64,000 nucleotides of DNA from Stomoxys calcitrans (lineage: Eukaryota > Arthropoda > Insecta > Diptera > Muscidae). How positions within the stretch are numbered: the stretch's first letter is position 1; each line of letters opens with the position of its first letter. Made by a program: the position numbers and the translations under genes. The DNA lies in assembly GCF_963082655.1 (NCBI RefSeq), contig NC_081555.1, positions 178,655,442 to 178,719,441 of the forward strand, given 5' to 3'. Below the pieces are notes generated by a model. The model ran no database searches. It was not told the origin of the DNA and worked only from the letters and a program-made list of their open reading frames with translations. Positions 43,250 to 53,145 of the stretch are shown here, piece after piece.

Positions 43250-46200
43250 ATACTAATCGAAACACATTTAACTGAAGATAAATACGAGTCTGTAAAAAAA
43301 TATTTTCAAGGATTTACTTTGAATTTTGAAGCAGCAAAGCGTTTTAGCAGATATGGTAGAGCAACAGGAGGTCTTATACTCGGCGTAAACACAACGATTG
43401 AAGTGCATGGGAATATCTTCATATACATTTAGGATTGAAGAAGCAAACCTGCTTAAAATTGCAACTAGTGAGGTTTGTTTTACATTAGTACCGTCCTATT
43501 TCAGACCAGCGTGTTGGGATATGCAATTTGAATGTATCTCAAACCTGTTTCTATATAATGATGTTGTAAACCCAATTGTAATGGGAGATCTAAATGCCAG
43601 AATCGGAGAGTTTAAACAGGAGATTGATGATTCGTTTATTTTAACTTTTCAATCGGGTCTAGAAAGTAGAAATTCAAAAGACAAGATAATCAACCGCCAA
43701 GGAAGGCAAGTAATAGAATTCATGACTGATAATAACATGCTAATTCTAAACGGAAGAACTAAAGGAGATGAAGTTGGAAACTTTACTTTTATAAGTACAA
43801 TTGGAGAATCAGTTATAGATATATGTGGAGTATGTCATGAACTTTTAAATAATGTGGAACTTTTTAAGGTTGATAACAAGGCTTGGTCTGATCATATGCC
43901 CATAATAATAAATATAGCAGTCAAAGGAGTTACCCCCAAAACAAAAACCATGAATCTTTTACCAAAAATTCAATGGATGGATAACCGGAAAAGGGAATAT
44001 CAAGAAAGATTGTCGATTGAGACAAACAAAATTGGAAACATGGAATGTATAAAGTTAAGCGACTTAACGGAAGTGATAAAGGCTTCGGTTGGGAAAGCTG
44101 AGCGGCCTTCGAAGAATTATGTCCCGAAACAACAGTGGTATGATTCAAGATGCAACAAAGCACGAGAAAAGTGCTTTAGGTTGTTAAACACATATAGAAA
44201 AACTGGTGAGATTGAAGAAAAAAACAAATATTTAGAGGCTCAAAAACATTATAAGATTATTTGTAAAAATAGCCAAGAAAACTATTTTCATAATGTGATT
44301 GAAAAGATTCACACGGCAAATAACTCGAAAGAATGGTGGCGTTGGATAAGGGAAGTCCGAAATCAAAAATTTCAAATTGGCAGTAACGTAACGGCAGATG
44401 AATTTAAAAACTACTTTATGCACCTATTAAATCCAATTCAAGTTGTTGCCCCTATTCAATATGCACCTCCCTTTAGATTAAACCAATATTTAGATGAACC
44501 TATATCAATAGCTGAGTTAAGAGAAACACTGCGTAAGATGAAAAACAACAAAGCTCCAGGCGAGGATAGAGTGCCTTATGAGTTCTTTGTGAATGCAACG
44601 GATGAATTCCAGAATATATTGTTAACAAAGTATAATAAGATACTAGATGGTGAAAGCGTTGATGAGTCATTTAGTAAATCTATTATATATCCAATATATA
44701 AAAAAGGGAATTGTGAACAACCCAATAATTACAGAGGAATTGCTTTCTCAAACTGTATTGCAAAGATAATGATGGGGATTCTTAACGAGCGTTTATGGAA
44801 ATGGGTAGAATCTGAGAATGTTTTGAATGAATTTCAAGCAGGATTTAGACGAGGCTACTCCTCATACGATAATATATACAACTTGTCTGCAATAGTAAGT
44901 CTTAAACTAGACGAAAAGAAGAAAGTCTATGCATATTTTGTAGACTTTTCCGCTGCTTTTGACAATGTGTCCAGACAAGCCCTAATTTATAAATTATTTG
45001 AACTGGGTGTCTCCTATAAATTTGCTAAGCTTGTAGAGAACTTATACGCTAATACACAGTACGCTGTATGGACGGGGGAGGAAATGTCCGCATATTTTCA
45101 AACTAAGGCTGGCGTAAAACAGGGATGTTTGCTCTCACCCTTATTATTTGCTTTATACATCAATGATTTGCATGATAGCCTGGAGGGAGGACTGCAGTGT
45201 AATGGTATTAATCTGAGGATTTTACTATACGCAGATGATATTGTGATTATCTCTGATGATATAGAAACAATGCAAAGCATGATTTACAACTTAGAAATCT
45301 ATTGCAAAAAATGGAACCTTTCAGCCAATATGGCAAAATCGCAGATGCTAATTTTTAGAAGAGGTGGAAGATTAAGCTCTCTCGAAAAGTGGTGGTATAA
45401 AGGGGAAGAAATTAAAATTACCTCTGAATTTAATTATTTGGGAGTAATTTTTACTCCAAAGCTGAGTTTTCAAAAACATGTAGAAAAGAGAAATCTGCAA
45501 GCAAAGATTGCTCTTAATACGACCTGGAATCACATAATGAAGGAGAACCGAATCAGTCTACGTATGAAATGGAAGGTGTACTTAGCCGTTTGTAGAGCAA
45601 TACAGAGCTATGCATCTCAAATATGGGGCTTTAGACATTTTGATGAAGTAGACAAACTTCAACGCTTTTTTATGAAAAAAATTTTACGGCTGCCGAAAAA
45701 TACGCCAAATTATGTACTGATGTTGGAAACTGCTGCTGAAGAAAGCCATATATATACGATGGGATTACATTTGAAATATATAAATAACGTTTTACTACAT
45801 TACCATGATAATCGGTTGCCAAAGATGCTAACGAGAGCATTAATAGAAAGGAATTCGTTTTGGGTGAAAGATTTGAGAAATATAGCAAGAGATCTAAACA
45901 TCAATTGGCCTGAATTGCCGAATATTTTCGTCCAATGGAAAACTTTCAGCATTGAACTGCTAACGGCTTTAAAATTGAGAAACATCTATGGTAATATTCG
46001 AAATAAAAACTCAACAGAACGGTTTTACAAACATCTGGACTATAATAAGGGGCTTTCATATATAACAGATGAGAATCCGTTAGATAACATCATATGGATT
46101 CTAAAGGCGCGAGGTGGAATGCTTAACTTAAACGGCAATTTATATGGTGTGGAAGATAACCATAAATTATGTAACCTTTGCAATATGCGGGCTATCGAAA

Positions 46201-46546
46201 ATATCCAACATTTCGTAGGTGTATGCCCAGTGCTAAAAGAATTTCGAATTTTGTACTTTGGCAAAATAGTACTAGCTGATCATGAAATGATCAATATATT
46301 GAATGGACAACGACAGGATGATTGGAGCAATTTGATTAAATACATAAAATGTGCAATGAATTATAGGCACTATTTGATACAAGAATTAAACTAAACACAA
46401 ATGTGACAGACGTTTAATGCAAAAAAAACATTGTCTAAGTTTAACTATCTTTATTAAAGTTAATCAAAAAAAAAAAATACAAGCAATGAATATTATACTT
46501 ATATAGTTGAATTTTGTTTAATAAAGATCTAATCTAATCTAATCTA
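43250..46546 (+). mobile_element. 5'-truncated LINE inserted in the 3' LTR
   Basis: Comparison with the 5' LTR fixes the boundaries exactly. The target duplication AAGTTCAG is at 43242-43249 and 46547-46554, leaving a 3297-bp insert. The 3' end is a short tail of TCTAA repeats (about 46528-46546) instead of poly(A). The 5' end falls inside the endonuclease domain: the first codons read ILIETHLTEDKY, carrying the catalytic glutamate, and RATGGLILGV. The start of the domain and any ORF1 are missing, as expected of target-primed reverse transcription that stopped early. Confidence 0.92.
43398..46394 (+). CDS. LINE endonuclease-reverse transcriptase, 5'-truncated
   Basis: This is a long open frame of 998 codons. 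The endonuclease part has VMGDLNARIGE and WSDHMPIIINI (catalytic Asp/Asn and the SDH histidine). Its beginning (43250-43397) is in another frame, so a frameshift separates the two and the annotated ATG is only formal. RT motifs follow: NYRGIAFSNCIAKI, motif A FVDFSAAFD (D at 44943), motif B GVKQGCLLSPLLFALYINDL and the catalytic YADD at 45228-45239. The C-terminal quarter ends in a finger LCNLCNMRAIENIQHFVGVC (C-x2-C-x8-H-x4-C). It copies its own RNA into nicked target DNA in the nucleus. The clade is uncertain: it is not Jockey-like, and the wording of RT recalls the CR1/L2/Ingi side. With the 5' end lost it is not autonomous. Confidence 0.85.
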   Translation: MKCMGISSYTFRIEEANLLKIATSEVCFTLVPSYFRPACWDMQFECISNLFLYNDVVNPIVMGDLNARIGEFKQEIDDSFILTFQSGLESRNSKDKIINRQGRQVIEFMTDNNMLILNGRTKGDEVGNFTFISTIGESVIDICGVCHELLNNVELFKVDNKAWSDHMPIIINIAVKGVTPKTKTMNLLPKIQWMDNRKREYQERLSIETNKIGNMECIKLSDLTEVIKASVGKAERPSKNYVPKQQWYDSRCNKAREKCFRLLNTYRKTGEIEEKNKYLEAQKHYKIICKNSQENYFHNVIEKIHTANNSKEWWRWIREVRNQKFQIGSNVTADEFKNYFMHLLNPIQVVAPIQYAPPFRLNQYLDEPISIAELRETLRKMKNNKAPGEDRVPYEFFVNATDEFQNILLTKYNKILDGESVDESFSKSIIYPIYKKGNCEQPNNYRGIAFSNCIAKIMMGILNERLWKWVESENVLNEFQAGFRRGYSSYDNIYNLSAIVSLKLDEKKKVYAYFVDFSAAFDNVSRQALIYKLFELGVSYKFAKLVENLYANTQYAVWTGEEMSAYFQTKAGVKQGCLLSPLLFALYINDLHDSLEGGLQCNGINLRILLYADDIVIISDDIETMQSMIYNLEIYCKKWNLSANMAKSQMLIFRRGGRLSSLEKWWYKGEEIKITSEFNYLGVIFTPKLSFQKHVEKRNLQAKIALNTTWNHIMKENRISLRMKWKVYLAVCRAIQSYASQIWGFRHFDEVDKLQRFFMKKILRLPKNTPNYVLMLETAAEESHIYTMGLHLKYINNVLLHYHDNRLPKMLTRALIERNSFWVKDLRNIARDLNINWPELPNIFVQWKTFSIELLTALKLRNIYGNIRNKNSTERFYKHLDYNKGLSYITDENPLDNIIWILKARGGMLNLNGNLYGVEDNHKLCNLCNMRAIENIQHFVGVCPVLKEFRILYFGKIVLADHEMINILNGQRQDDWSNLIKYIKCAMNYRHYLIQELN

Positions 46547-47889
46547 AAGTTCAGTTTCTATCACTTTATCATCAACACCCTTTATCTAAAACAGCAACAG
46601 CAACATCGTACCCATGTGGAGGCCTTCAACATGTTCATCGATTTGTTGGTAAGTTTGTAATTGTGATCTTGAACTTGAACTTGAAATTTTTAATTATCAT
46701 TAGTGAACATTTGTAAGTATATACGTACACGTATGTGCTTTCATTCATACTTGCTTTGATGCTCTTCTTATTTGCTCTCTGTATGATAGCTTACTTTGTG
46801 GATTCTAATTTTTTTTTGGGGAGAGCACAAGTGACCAATGAATTTGTTGTTTTCTTACAATGACTCCAATGAGAATTGCAAATGTTGTTTTTCCTCCTAC
46901 ACTTTAGCTCCCTTGTGGTCTCTCCATTGCATTAGAATGCCCAAATATTTTCATTGATCTATTGCTATTCAAATTATTCTTAAAGTAGATACATATGTCT
47001 TTTTAACCCCTTCTGGGATGTTAAATTTGAATTTTTAAACAAACATTTTTTTTTATTATTAAGTAATGTTCAAAGTTAATACTTTTCAATTGTTCGATGA
47101 GCATCAGTTTAATTTGTTAAAAAGATAAAGAAAAAAAAAAAAAAAAACTAACAGAATTACTTCATTCTTATTAGATGTTAGGTCTTTATTTTTATTTCTA
47201 TAAATTTAATAAATATCAATTATAATGTGCTGAATTGAAAGATACATGTTTCCTTTTGAAGAGATGAGCCCATAAAAAGTGAGTGATAATGTTAGGGGTT
47301 CTGCTACAGAATTTTAAGCCCGCAGAACAATGGATGGTGAGGGTTTTGAGGCTGATTTTTTTCCAAGTACACCCGGGAAAAAAATACCATAGATAAACAG
47401 ATATAAGAGTACCATTTTGTTTACCCTTTTGAATTCAAATATGATTAGAGTGGGGCCGATACTTTAATTTTTTTTTGTCTCTAATCATAATAGGCCCGTC
47501 GTAGTTTTGTTTGTTGCATAAATAAAAAGGGAGTCTAAAATAATATTTATTGTAATGGGAAAGTGATTCTGAGAGGAAAGGACCCGAACCCCCCACCCGA
47601 CTGTTGCTAGCAGAAAAAAAGGCTCCCGCAGTCCTACTTCTCTCTTTATTCTTGGATGTTGAAATTTGATAGACCCTACATCTTCCTTCCATTTTGGTCC
47701 GGTACATTACAACTTCAGTTACGAAAAACGTTGGGATTTTGTTTGAGATAAAATGGGAAGAATTTGTGACGAATCTATGGGATGGCGCAAAAATATTGTC
47801 AAATAATCTATGCGCAAGAATTTGTGACTAATCAATGGGATGGATATTTCTTAATGGCGCAAAATTTAAACGCTCAGGGGTTCAAATTT

Positions 47890-48500
47890 GGTAGTGTGTA
47901 GCATAGCTTAAAACTAGGTCATCATGTCAGAATGGATGACGAAGCTCCAGCAAAGAAATCTCTTGAAGGCCACCATAATAGAACAGGCAAAAGGGGAAGA
48001 CCAATACCCCGATCCCGGCACGGCTTGACTATGAGCATCACACAGGCTGGAACTCTCAGCTCCTATGTATGTGGGGTTCTTCGTTATCACTAGAAGCTTA
48101 GCTTAAAGCTACCGGGCACGTCTACAGATTGCAGATAGTGAAAGGCTCCATACGGAGTAGCTGCAATTGAAGTCGCGTACAATCAGTGGTATTGAGTGGA
48201 GAGTGTCAGTGAGAGATCGTGTGGCACCGGCTGTTGCATAAATACTGAGTGCCTATGATGCTCGATACGACAATTCGAGTTATTGGTGCCTAGAGATAAC
48301 GGCGTATAGAAGCATGAAGAGGATCGCCAGCACCACATGCAAATGTGGGTACAACAACAACAACACAACCAAACCCCCGATGCAGCGACCACGTGGAGAA
48401 AGACATCTCAAAATTGGGTGTCAGATATTGGAGAATAAGCGCATAAAATCGAAGTGCTTGGAAATCTATTCCACGATCGGCTAGAGGAATACTTTTTCTG
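47890..48500 (+). pseudogene. RTE-like LINE C-terminal fragment, split by a small retroposon
   Basis: The left part (about 47905-48013) reads LGHHVRMDDEAPAKKSLEG and RTGKRGRP. The right part (about 48375-48490) resumes with DHVEKDISKLGVRYWRISA, a stop and SARGI, matching 12210-12430 of the long RTE pseudogene. The gap is an inserted sequence with its own target duplication. Only the end of the original protein is present. Confidence 0.8.
48014..48374 (+). mobile_element. Short CAA-tailed retroposon, unknown family
   Basis: A 361-bp insert is flanked by the 7-bp direct repeat CCCCGAT (48007-48013 and 48375-48381). It begins CCCGGCACGGCTTG and ends in an ACAACAACAACAAC-type tail. The host RTE sequence is contiguous once the insert and one repeat are removed. 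It has no coding frame that I trust and no obvious tRNA boxes. The structure fits a SINE or the 3' end of an unseen LINE. Confidence 0.75.
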
Positions 48501-48768
48501 TAATGGCCAATTAAAGTAAAAGGGGGACTTATACATACTTAATGTACCAAATTTATACCAAATCAAACCAATTTGGACTGTACTTAGCACGGATGCTGGA
48601 AGCCATAACAGAACACTACATGCAAAATTTCAGAATAATCGGATTACAACAGCGATATCCAAGTACCAGAGATCTCATATCAGGAGATCAATTTATATGG
48701 TATACAAAACGTTAGTCAAATCGAAGAATAATTTCGGCATGCAGGGGCTCACGAAATAAAGTCAAAAA
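48500..48768 (+). repeat. Decayed subrepeat DNA, with one arm of a local inverted repeat
   Basis: Worn family A-type words are present ('gatgctggaagccataacagaac', 'tgcaaaatttcagaataatcgg', 'aggagatcaatttatatgg'). The stretch 48625-48705 is repeated in inverse orientation at about 48885-48970 at roughly 90 percent identity by eye. Confidence 0.6.
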
Positions 48769-48769
48769 G

Positions 48770-49190
48770 TCCACTGCTACGCGGCACCGTCTTATTGAAA
48801 CCACATGTCATGCAAGTCAAGCTCTTGCATTTTGGACAAAAAAAGTTGGATACCATCTCACGATAGCGTCGTGTATTTGAAAAAGTATGTCATATAAATC
48901 GATCTCCTGAAATGAGATCTCTGGTCCTTGGATATCGCAGTTGTTATCCGATTATTCTGAAATTTTGGTCATGCTTCTGGCTGATCTCCATTCCAAAATC
49001 AATACATCTGCTTATTTACGTACCCACTGAGCCAAAAATAAGCTTCGTTGCTAAACACATCTTTGGCGCGATCAACTTTCTTAACAGAGCTCTCATATAT
49101 GATTGTCCAATAATTATTAAAAAAAAAAAATGCTTTTTTCAAATTCGGCACGGACATTGAGTGGTCTAACATATATGTCACTACTCAACT
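48770..49190 (-). pseudogene. Mariner-superfamily transposase remnant, minus strand
   Basis: On the minus strand a frame from 49181 ends with VFSNEAYFWLSGYVNKQMY, which is the same block as SDEAHICLNGYVNK in the pseudogene at 27.3-27.9 kb. About 100 bases of family repeat (about 48885-48970) then intervene. From 48888 down to 48770 the reading resumes with the DNA equivalent of the region around DMWFQQDGATCH ('gacatgtggtttcaataagacggtgcc'), where CAA has become TAA. It is dead; neither terminal repeat is identified. Confidence 0.7.
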
Positions 49191-49199
49191 TTGTAGAAC

Positions 49200-50975
49200 A
49201 AAATATATTTTTTTTTGGCAGATATATCCAACTGTAAACCGATCTGAGCCATATTAAGGTCGGAAGTTCGGAGGTCTTAACCAACTCACTGTTTCAAATT
49301 TCAGCAAAATCGGGTATGGGCTTTAGTCCCCTTATCGGCAGATCGGTCTATATGGCAGCTATATCTAAATATAGTCCGATCAGAACCATATTTAGGTCGG
49401 ATGTTGTGAGGTCCTAACCTACTAACTGTTTCAAATTTCAACGAAATCGGGTAATAAATAATGCTTTTATTGGCTTTAGACCACTTATCGGCAGATCGGT
49501 CTATATGGCAGCTATATCTAAATATAGTCCGATCTGAACCATATTAAGTTCGGGTGTCAGGAGGCTAAAAATAACTCACAGTTTTAAATTTTAGCGAAAT
49601 CGGTTAAGAAATTAAGCTTTTATGGGTTTCAGACCCATTATCCACAGATCGGTCTATATGACAGCTATATCTAAATATAGTCCGATCGGAACCGTACTTA
49701 AGGAACGGGTATTCGGAGGCTAAAAATACCGCACTGTTTAAAATTTTAGCGAAATCGGGTAATAAATAAAGCTTTTATTGCCTTTAGAACACTTATCGGC
49801 AGATCGGTCTATATAGCAGCTATATCTAAATATAGTCCGACCTAAACCATATTTTGGTCGAGTGTCAGGAGGATAAAAATAACTCACGGTTTCAAATTTT
49901 AGAGAAATCAGTCAAAAAATAAAGTTTTTATGAACTTCAAACCCTTTATCGGCATATCGGTCTATATGGCATCTATATCTAATTATTGACCGATCTAATC
50001 CAGACTTAGGTCAGAATTCGGAAGGCTTAAAACAACCCACTGTTGTAAATTTCAGCGAAATCGGGTAATAAATAAAACGTTTATGGTCTTCAGACCCTTT
50101 ATCTGGAGATCGGTCTATATGGCAGCTATATCTAAATATGGCCCGATCTAGTCCATATTTAGGCCAGATATTGAAAGGCCTAAAATAACCCACTGTTGCA
50201 AATTTCAGCGAAATCGGGTAATAAATAAAGCTTTTATGGCCTTCAGACCCTTTATCGGGAGATCGGTCTATATGGCAGCTATATCTAAATATAGTCCAAT
50301 CTGAACCATATTTGGGTCAGTTGCCGGGAGGCTTTAAACAACTTACTGTTTCAATTTTCACCAAAATCGGATGAAAAATAAAGTTCTTATGGGCATTAGA
50401 CCCTTTATCCGAAAATCGGTCTATATAGCACCTAAATCCAAATATGGTCCGATTTGGTCCGTTCAAGAACTCAACCAGCGCGCATCAAAAAGCCGTATCT
50501 GTGCCAAATTTCAGCTCAACATCTCATCTTTTGAATGATGATTACAACAGACTGACGGACAGACGGATAGACGAAAAGACGGACAGAAGCACGGACATTG
50601 TTAAATCGTCTTAGAATTTTACGACGATCCAAAATATTGGGTTGCCCAAAAAGTAATTGCGGATTTTTTAAAAGAAAGTAAATGCATTTTTAATAAAACT
50701 TAGAATGAACTTTAATCATATATACTTTTTATTACACTTTTTTTCTAAAGCAAGCTAAAAGTAACAGCTGATAACTGACTGAAGAAAGAATGCTATTACA
50801 GAGTCACAAGCTGTGAAAAAATTTGTCAACGCCGACTATATGAAAAATCCGCAATTACTTTTTGGGCAACCCAATATATATACTTTGTAGGGTTGCAAAT
50901 TGATATTTCGATGTGTTGCAAACGGAATGACTAAATGAAAACACCCCCTATCCTACTGTGGTGGGTATTAAAATT
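49200..50975 (-). repeat. Family B repeat, minus strand, long copy
   Basis: About eight subrepeats of roughly 150 bp in reverse ('ggcagatcggtctatatggcagctatatctaa', abbreviated here, with 'cgaaatcgggtaataaataaa') are followed by the reversed head: 'gacggacagacggatagacg' near 50555, 'ttgcaaacggaatgac' near 50920 and 'tgtggtgggtatt' near 50960. The tail at the left is missing. A mariner MITE is inserted at 50637-50874, interrupting the head. This is the copy with the most subrepeats in the window. Confidence 0.82.
50637..50874. mobile_element. Mariner MITE, 238 bp
   Basis: The terminal inverted repeats are TTGGGTTGCCCAAAAAGTAA... at 50637 and the reverse complement ...TTACTTTTTGGGCAACCCAA ending at 50874, extending over about 30 bases through 'ttgcggatttttt'. 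A TA duplication flanks it (50635-50636 and 50875-50876), as for all mariner elements. It has no transposase frame. The end sequence resembles mariners widespread in insects. Its ends are well preserved. Confidence 0.88.
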
Positions 50976-51244
50976 AAACATTTAAGACGCTTCTATTTGA
51001 AGGACTATTTTCAAACTTTCAACGATATTTTAACCTTCATTTTAGGTTTTTGTTTTAATAACAAGATGCAAAATTAAAGATTTATCAACCTTCCATTTAA
51101 AATAAAAAATCTTTAATATGAAGGAAAATATTTTTCCTCAAAGGGAATATGTCATAAAAAAGTTGAAAAATTGATCATCTTTAAATTAAGTTTGTTTATC
51201 TTTGGATAGAATCCTTAAAATTAGGACAAAGAAGTTTTCAGTGT

Positions 51245-51330
51245 AGATATACCTCCCTCTTTGTTTTTATAGGGTAGGTGTAGGGTATTACACAATCGGC
51301 ACCGCCCGACTTTTGCTTTTCCTTACTGGC
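51245..51330 (+). repeat. Family D repeat, tail fragment
   Basis: 'agggtaggtgtagggtatt', then 'tcggcaccgcccgacttttgc' and 'ttttccttactgg' match the minus-strand tail of the family D copy at 30648. Only the end is present, here in plus orientation. Confidence 0.7.
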
Positions 51331-51394
51331 ATTCCAATATGTCGATTATTCCGTTTAGATGACTCGATATTTCTAGCGAATGTAATTTTTAGTC

Positions 51395-51510
51395 CGTACT
51401 CTGTTCGGATTCGGATATAAAAAGAAGGTCCTTAAGCTTCAGATTTTAATAGGAAATCACTCATTGAAAAATATAGTAACTTAGCCCCCTGCAAAATTTG
51501 CATTTCCGAT
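51395..51510 (+). mobile_element. SINE1, 3' fragment
   Basis: 'gttcggattcggatataaaa', 'cactcattgaaaaatatag', 'ttagccccctg' and 'caaaatttgcatttcc' correspond to the tRNA-unrelated body and end of SINE1. The tRNA-like head is absent. Confidence 0.55.
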
Positions 51511-52654
51511 ATATCTAAATGATATAAGACACCCCCTGTCTTCGGTTAAGGTTCGGTAAAAAAGTTTGGCCTGAGATCACTTACTAACTTGGAATATCCC
51601 TTTCCTCCAGACCATGACCATGAAATTGTTCCACGGTGTTATTAGCCTTTAATTGATTTCAAAAAATGTCAGAAATAAATTGTTTTAACAAAACATTTGG
51701 TTGTTATCCTTATAAGAAACTCTCATTGAAATAACGAAATTTTTCCCTACTTTTATTACCTCCCTCATGTACATGTAGTAGTATGCTACTGTAAAGGAGG
51801 CTGGGCGCAGAACTAAAGCAGTGTGGGAAATAGAGTTTGCAAACAAACAATCATCTTAAGTATGTATGAGTTTCGCGTGAAATGTAATAAATTCAGTGTT
51901 AATTTAGTGAAGGCGTGAATCACTGGCAATCCGTCTGTTGGCAGGGGTTGAGCGACTATATTTGGGTTGGGTTTGTTCGGGTGTGAGCAATGGTGGGAAT
52001 TCTCCAACTGTATTTTAACCAACAGCATTTACTGTCTGTGCTAATAAGCTATTTGGCCAATTTGGGTGGGAACTCTTAAAGTAGAAGTTAATAAGCTTCG
52101 TTTTGGTGGTCCCTGTTGTTGTTGTCGTTTTTGTTGGGTGAAATATGGTGAAAAATAAATACTTAAGCGTTTTAGAATAGTTTCATACCTTAGTTGGAGA
52201 GCAAACAGTGAAAAAATATATACATATAAACCGTGAAAATTTTTCACTTGAATTGCCATAAAGTTTTCCTGGGATTGGTTGGCAGTTGGCCAAAATGAAT
52301 AAATTTAATTTGTTGCAAAAAAGGGGACAACAGTGCTTCGTTGTGTACGAAATTTAACTGGTTGTTTGAATTCAGATGTTGGAAGCAGATTTTAATTTCT
52401 TTTAGCCTCCCTTCATGATGAGTACCGTCAAGAGTCACATTTCAAATTCAGAAACTTAATTTATAAGGCAAAGTAGGCTGAAGACTTGTATCAGCAAATG
52501 AAAGCAGCTTTTAAGGGGCCAAGAAGTCAAATAAGGATTATGTTTATATGATGGCTACATCTAACATTGAACAATTTTTTGGGTGGTATTTGTTTTGGGC
52601 TATACAGGGAATGAGTTTATTTCACCAACCAATTTTCAGATAAAAGGGCGATTA
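51511..52654. other. Unassigned DNA
   Basis: AT-rich sequence with a GTTGTTGTCGTT tract near 52113-52130. No gene, RNA or repeat is recognised. Confidence 0.4.
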
Positions 52655-52965
52655 TTTGGGAGATGGGTAGAGGCAACCGAAGCTTAGACGTTTGCATGTC
52701 CGCCTATGACGCTGAGCGCATGGATACAACTCCTGGCGAGAACATCAGAATACCATTTTCAGCGCTTGTTATCCCGAAATTTGTGAGGTACCATGCAATT
52801 TATAACCTTCTCCCGAAAAAGGTGTAGCACTGCACTGTACGCCGTTCAGACTCCAATTCAATTTTATTTAAACTTGAATTGGACAACACTCACTGATATG
52901 TATGAAGTTTGCCCCTGTACCTTAATGGAATCTTCATGGGTAAATTTGCATTTTGCAATTTGGGG
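52655..52965 (+). mobile_element. SINE1, copy 6
   Basis: The head 'gaagcttagacgtttgcatgt' and 'ccgcctatgacgctgagcg' (52680-52715) is followed by a weak B box ('tggatacaactcctggcgag'), 'agcgcttgttatccc', 'gtgaggtaccatgc', 'gtacgccgttcagactc' and 'agtttgcccctgtacctta'. The same pre-head words ('gggagatggg...agaggc') recur at about 53148 before the next, inverted copy. Confidence 0.7.
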
Positions 52966-53145
52966 CTTTTAAAGTTTATAAGGGGCTACATAGACGTATG
53001 GATCTATCTACGATATATTGGTTTGATTGGTAAAGGTCATGAATGTGCCTTACAAATTAAATTTCCTGTTTCCTGTCCTATGGCTCAAGAAAGATTTTTA
53101 AGTTCACTACGACGAGATCAGTATTAGCACAGACAGTATTCCCAC

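Larger units (their letters stand above)
32888..47711 (+). mobile_element. Ty3/gypsy LTR retrotransposon with RING-Gag and 2.86-kb LTRs
   Basis: The element is complete and bounded by TG...CA LTRs with a 4-bp direct duplication ACTT at 32884-32887 and 47712-47715. The order is 5' LTR (32888-35750), a tRNA-Lys-type primer binding site (35757-35774), a 677-base leader, gag (36451-38085), pol in the -1 frame to 41483, and the 3' LTR (41546-47711, interrupted by a LINE). Pol order is protease, RT, RNase H, integrase, which defines Ty3/gypsy. No env frame exists between pol and the 3' LTR. The two LTRs appear almost identical; sampled stretches differ by two T residues in poly-T runs and share identical 103-, 95- and 90-codon frames, pointing to a recent insertion. 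Long LTRs and a Lys primer recall the Osvaldo/Ulysses lineage of Drosophila; that assignment is from memory and untested. Confidence 0.93.
41546..47711 (+). repeat. 3' LTR, split by a LINE
   Basis: The LTR occupies 41546-43249 and 46555-47711, totalling 2861 bases once the inserted LINE (43250-46546) and one copy of its 8-bp target duplication are removed. It aligns with the 5' LTR through TGTAGTGG...CATTACA. It is followed by ACTT, the second copy of the element's own target duplication. Confidence 0.92.

Noticed and set aside
49200..50975. CRISPR-like regularly spaced repeats
   Set aside because: The subrepeats are diverged units of about 150 bp without short identical repeats separated by unique spacers, and the DNA is eukaryotic.
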